Of a DNA stretch of 8,791 bases, positions 5,757 through 8,791 are shown in pieces. The stretch comes from Taibaiella sp047605615 (GTDB taxonomy: Bacteria; Bacteroidota; Bacteroidia; Chitinophagales; Chitinophagaceae). Each line of letters starts with the position of its first letter. Position 1 is the stretch's first letter. Made by a program: the position numbers and the translations under genes. The notes under the pieces were generated by a model. That model did no database searches. It was not told the origin of the DNA and was given only the letters and a program-made list of their open reading frames with translations. Where the stretch lies: the NCBI GenBank assembly GCA_047605615.1, contig JASGFI010000126.1, positions 1-8,791 on the forward strand, in the 5' to 3' direction.

Positions 5757-6500
5757 TCATCCCAGCCACTTGTATTGCTTAACGAATTTAATCCGCGATT
5801 GTTTGGATACGGGCAGTTCCACATTGTTGTACATCGTTATCAAACCTTCATTACGGTTGAATTGCAGCACATGGTTCAGGTTGACGATGTATTGCCGGTG
5901 GATGCGCAGGAAATGGCTTTCTTCCAAAATATCCTGTATGTCTTTCAGGGTTTTCGACACCAAAATTGTTTTACGGTCGGTCATGAGCAGTTTTGCGTAA
6001 TTGTTGTCTGCTTCGCAATAAACTATGTCGTCTAATTTTACAAACATCACACCGGTTTGCGTAGCTACGGCCAGCCTGTGTATGGGTGCGCCGGCTACCT
6101 GCTGCTTTAGGGAGCTTAGCTGATTATCGGTAATGGTGGCGTTTTTTTCGGCTTTGATTACCGCGTATGCCAGTTCTTTCTCGTCAATTGGCTTTAGCAA
6201 AAAATCAATGGCATTGAACCTGAACGCCTTGAGCGCATACTGGTTGTAGGCGGTTACGAATATCACATTGAATTTAAGCGGCATCAGCTTTTGGAGAAAT
6301 TCAAACCCGCTCATTACCGGCATTTCTATATCCAGGAAAACGACATCGGGCTGAACGGTTTCTATTTCTGCAAGGGCTTGCAGCGTGCTGGTGTAAGCCA
6401 CAATGTTGCCCACGTTGGGACAATAATTTTTCAACTGCAATTGCAGCAGTTTGACGCAGTCTGGCTCATCGTCAATAATCATTGCGGTTAACCGTTTCAT
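5757..6500 (-). CDS. LytTR-family response regulator
   Basis: 247 aa. The receiver domain (about 1-120) has the acidic pair D10/D11, phospho-acceptor D57 (in FLDIEMPVMSG), T83 and K103 followed by Pro, all conserved, so phosphorylation should work. A linker (about 121-140) leads to a LytTR DNA-binding domain (141-247) with the conserved FLRIHRQYIVNLNHV stretch (197-211). LytTR proteins bind direct repeats about 21 bp apart, and such repeats lie upstream of this operon. Start ATG (6500-6498) overlaps the kinase stop codon as ATGA, a sign of translational coupling; the two proteins almost surely form one signalling pair. The target genes cannot be read from the window, apart from the operon itself as a candidate. 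No convincing terminator is seen between this gene and pgi, which faces it. Confidence 0.96.
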   Translation of the reverse strand: MKRLTAMIIDDEPDCVKLLQLQLKNYCPNVGNIVAYTSTLQALAEIETVQPDVVFLDIEMPVMSGFEFLQKLMPLKFNVIFVTAYNQYALKAFRFNAIDFLLKPIDEKELAYAVIKAEKNATITDNQLSSLKQQVAGAPIHRLAVATQTGVMFVKLDDIVYCEADNNYAKLLMTDRKTILVSKTLKDIQDILEESHFLRIHRQYIVNLNHVLQFNRNEGLITMYNNVELPVSKQSRIKFVKQYKWLG

Positions 6501-8656
6501 TTTACTGGTAGTTGTATGGTTACTAATGTGCCACAGGCGTGCAGCGCATCGTCAACAAGGTCTGTTATAACGATTCTTGCATCGGTAGCGTATTGTTCAT
6601 TCAAAAGATTTATGCGGTCTGTTGTCAGTATTGTGCCGTAAGACTTGTGTTGCGTGGATGTTTTGCTTTTCATTTCCCCGGCTTTTTTCCTGCCTATGCC
6701 ATTGTCTTTCACGGTTATCACCAGCATGGAACAAGGTTCGGGAGATGCAATGTGTATATCTATCGTTCCGCCTTCTTTTTTGTGCATCAGCCCGTGCCAG
6801 ATGGCGTTTTCCACGTAAGGTTGTATGAGCATCGGCGGTATTTCTATAAAATCTGCGTCCACATTTTCATCAACGCTGATGTTGTAGCTGAGCTTGTTCT
6901 TGAACCGCATGGCTTCCATTTCAAGATACAGGTGCAGCAGCATCAGTTCAGATGATAAAAATATGTGCGTATTGCGTGCATTGTCCAGCATCAGCCTTAT
7001 GAGCTTTGAGAATTTCGTAAGGTATTCGGAGGCTGCGCGGCTGTTGTTTTCTTCGGTATAAAGCTTGATTGAGTTGAGGCAGTTAAAGATGAAATGCGGG
7101 TTCATTTGCGCTTGCAGGGCAGAAAAGGAGATGTTGGTCATCATATTCCTGTATTCAATCTCTTTTATGCGCCCGTCGGCTTTTTCTTTTTCAAGCTGGT
7201 TTTTTAGTCGCTGCCGTTTGAGGTTGCTTCTGTACACGAAGAATGAGGCTATGAGCAGGAGGCATATCAGCCCAATAATGATATACAGCGTATGTACTTC
7301 TTTTTCTTTTTGTAACTGCGCCGTGCGCAACTGCCTGATTTTATGCGCATTGTTCAGCGAATCTTTCTGATGGTCATATTCGTACTGCAGCAGTTGCCCG
7401 GTAAAGTTCTTTTGCACCTGCGTATTAAAAAGGCTGTCGTTAAAGGCCGTAAAGGCTTCCATGGCCTCGAGTGCGCCTTTTGTACTACCCAGCAGTATAT
7501 ATGCTTCCGAAAGTTTTTTCTCGTATTCCTTCAGGTTTACCCAGGTTGTGGGGCTACATTCTATGGCTTTGCGGAGGTTAAAAACAGCGTTGTGCAGCAA
7601 TGCGTCATATTGCTTACGGTAGTTGAGTTGAGTTTTGTACTTCATGGCCTGCTGCAGGTATATGTCGCCTATGTTGGCATATAATGCGCCCACGGTTCCT
7701 ATATCCTTACAGGCCGCAAAGGCATCCAGCGCTTTCCGGAAATATATTATGGCGGCTCCGTATTCTTTTTTTGAAAGTTGCACATAAGCCATTGCTTCAT
7801 ACGCCGTTCCCACAATGTTGTCGTTGGGCATAGTAACATGCTGCAACAGGCCGCTTATGCGGTCGGCTTCCTGCTGCGCTGCCGGTAAATGCTGCAGCGC
7901 CGCATTTACCGGCGCCATCAGCGATAGCAGGCGTATGATTTCCGTGGTGTCTTTTTTTGCTTCGTTGCCCTTTAAGGCACGTTGGTAATAGGGCAGCGAC
8001 TGTTCAAATTCCCCTTTCGCGCACAGCGTCATGCCAATATCGGCAAGTATGCCGTTGCGGCTGTACAAAAGATTGCGGTCAATGCCTTCATGGGTTTCTG
8101 CTGTTTGCAACGCTTTATGGAAATATTCCAGCGCCCGGTCGTAATCATGCTCTGCATAGATGATGGAACCCATGGAGCAATATGCTTTCGCCACGCGTTG
8201 CCAGTCTTTGTTTTTGAGGAATATATCGAGCGCTGCCTGCCTGTGCTTGAGCGCGTTCAGGTAATCGCATCTTGCCCAGTAACATGCGCCTAAAGCACTT
8301 TCGGCAATGGCAATGCTTCCCGGCCGGTTTGTTTTCCGGGCAAGCTTTACCGCCTCTTTTCCATAAAAAAGGCTCTTGTCGTTATCTATGAGTATATATG
8401 CCTTTGCAATGATGCACAGCGCCTTGGTCTTGTCGCTGTCGTGCCACATTGCCGGGGGATTGCCCAAAATGCGGGTTACGGAGTCGATAATGTATTGCTG
8501 TGTGGGGTAATCGGGAGCGGAGGCGTGTTTGTCAAACAATAAGGTGGCCGCAGAGTCCATGAAACGCAGCTGCCCCTGCCTGCAAAAGGCAGCACCGGAA
8601 GCAATACAGATGATGACAATGCCCCGAATGATACGTTTTATGTAATTGCTCCACAC
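6497..8656 (-). CDS. TPR-containing sensor histidine kinase (His_kinase/LytS-type)
   Basis: 719 aa. The N-terminal hydrophobic segment (about 9-25) is a signal peptide or anchor; no proper lipobox is present. Residues about 60-400 form tetratricopeptide repeats, clearest around 156-189 (CSMGSIIYAEHDYDRALEYF), and should lie in the periplasm. A likely coiled coil (about 415-452), one transmembrane helix (about 457-475) and a second charged helix (477-506) lead to the His_kinase domain. The phospho-acceptor is H521 in QMNPHFIFN. The ATPase part has the N box with N617 (YVENAIWHG), the G1 box DNGIG (651-655) and a SYGTILTTDRI segment in the G2 position. Start: GTG at 8656, with an in-frame TAG two codons upstream; the next Met (residue 33) would lose the signal peptide. 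The architecture is common in Bacteroidota; the sensed signal is unknown. It is cotranscribed with the LytTR regulator. Confidence 0.95.
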   Translation of the reverse strand: MWSNYIKRIIRGIVIICIASGAAFCRQGQLRFMDSAATLLFDKHASAPDYPTQQYIIDSVTRILGNPPAMWHDSDKTKALCIIAKAYILIDNDKSLFYGKEAVKLARKTNRPGSIAIAESALGACYWARCDYLNALKHRQAALDIFLKNKDWQRVAKAYCSMGSIIYAEHDYDRALEYFHKALQTAETHEGIDRNLLYSRNGILADIGMTLCAKGEFEQSLPYYQRALKGNEAKKDTTEIIRLLSLMAPVNAALQHLPAAQQEADRISGLLQHVTMPNDNIVGTAYEAMAYVQLSKKEYGAAIIYFRKALDAFAACKDIGTVGALYANIGDIYLQQAMKYKTQLNYRKQYDALLHNAVFNLRKAIECSPTTWVNLKEYEKKLSEAYILLGSTKGALEAMEAFTAFNDSLFNTQVQKNFTGQLLQYEYDHQKDSLNNAHKIRQLRTAQLQKEKEVHTLYIIIGLICLLLIASFFVYRSNLKRQRLKNQLEKEKADGRIKEIEYRNMMTNISFSALQAQMNPHFIFNCLNSIKLYTEENNSRAASEYLTKFSKLIRLMLDNARNTHIFLSSELMLLHLYLEMEAMRFKNKLSYNISVDENVDADFIEIPPMLIQPYVENAIWHGLMHKKEGGTIDIHIASPEPCSMLVITVKDNGIGRKKAGEMKSKTSTQHKSYGTILTTDRINLLNEQYATDARIVITDLVDDALHACGTLVTIQLPVK

Positions 8657-8703
8657 TTTCTATTAAGTCTATGCTCAACCTTGCTTTTAAAACCCCGTAC
8701 CGT

Positions 8704-8711
8704 CAAAATTA
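8704..8711 (-). promoter_or_regulatory. -7 box of the two-component operon
   Basis: The minus strand reads TAATTTTG, a perfect TAnnTTTG. The predicted start near 8700 gives a leader of about 44 nt to the GTG at 8656. No good -33 TTG is present upstream, which is typical of promoters that need an activator. The box lies inside the dyad ACCGT-N7-ACGGT (8699-8715). Confidence 0.6.
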
Positions 8712-8744
8712 CGGTGCTGCCTGCTTTCATAAAAGCTTTTTTGA

Positions 8745-8791
8745 GTGAACGGCTGCATTTGGGGGGTGAATGGTATCAAATGGCTGGTGAA
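8745..8791 (-). promoter_or_regulatory. Three 21-bp-spaced repeats, likely LytTR operator
   Basis: On the minus strand TTCAC begins at 8791, 8770 and 8749, each exactly 21 nt apart. The two complete copies read ACCATTCAC (8774-8766) and GCCGTTCAC (8753-8745); the outer copy is cut by the window edge. Spacing of 21 bp (about 8 bp plus a 13-bp spacer) and the ACC(G/A)xTCA-like core resemble operators of LytTR regulators such as BtsR/YehT. The innermost copy ends 33 bp before the -7 box, a position suited to activation. Confidence 0.55.

Noticed and set aside
8731..8740. Palindrome AAAAGCTTTT upstream of the two-component operon.
   Set aside because: It is AT-rich and short. It lies between the repeat array and the -7 box and may only reflect spacer composition.

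Overview
The window looks like chromosomal DNA from the phylum Bacteroidota, probably the Chitinophagaceae or a nearby family. This rests on promoter -7 boxes of the TAnnTTTG type, genes without clear Shine-Dalgarno sequences, a LytTR regulator paired with a TPR/His_kinase sensor, and protein sequences typical of that phylum. It is a housekeeping region. I see no mobile element, CRISPR array, tRNA, rRNA or broken gene.

Layout, left to right. Positions 1-191 hold no gene. A minus-strand gene (192-719) encodes 3-hydroxyanthranilate 3,4-dioxygenase of the kynurenine pathway. A 74-bp intergenic region with back-to-back -7 boxes separates it from plus-strand genes: a 70-aa AtpZ-like two-helix membrane protein (794-1006), a membrane-anchored protein with three ComEA-type helix-hairpin-helix modules (1055-1978), and an acyl-CoA dehydrogenase (2007-3146) with its own promoter almost touching its start codon. 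The 275-bp gap 3147-3421 carries a strong hairpin terminator and, on the minus strand, what looks like a complete unit for a structured RNA of about 160 nt: promoter, GC-rich folded body, terminator. Then come a small SET-domain protein (3422-3889) and glucose-6-phosphate isomerase (3996-5642), both plus strand.

The right end is a minus-strand two-component operon: a TPR-containing histidine kinase (8656-6497, GTG start) overlapping by 4 nt a LytTR response regulator (6500-5757). Upstream of it, at the window edge, three TTCAC cores lie exactly 21 bp apart on the minus strand, ahead of a perfect TAATTTTG -7 box. Period and sequence resemble known LytTR-family operators, so autoregulation by the encoded regulator is plausible.

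The genes do not form one pathway. Pgi (glycolysis), the acyl-CoA dehydrogenase (fatty or branched-chain acid breakdown) and the dioxygenase (tryptophan breakdown or NAD synthesis) are separate metabolic units. The two items most worth following up are the putative small RNA at about 3360-3200 (minus) and the 21-bp repeat operator at 8745-8791.
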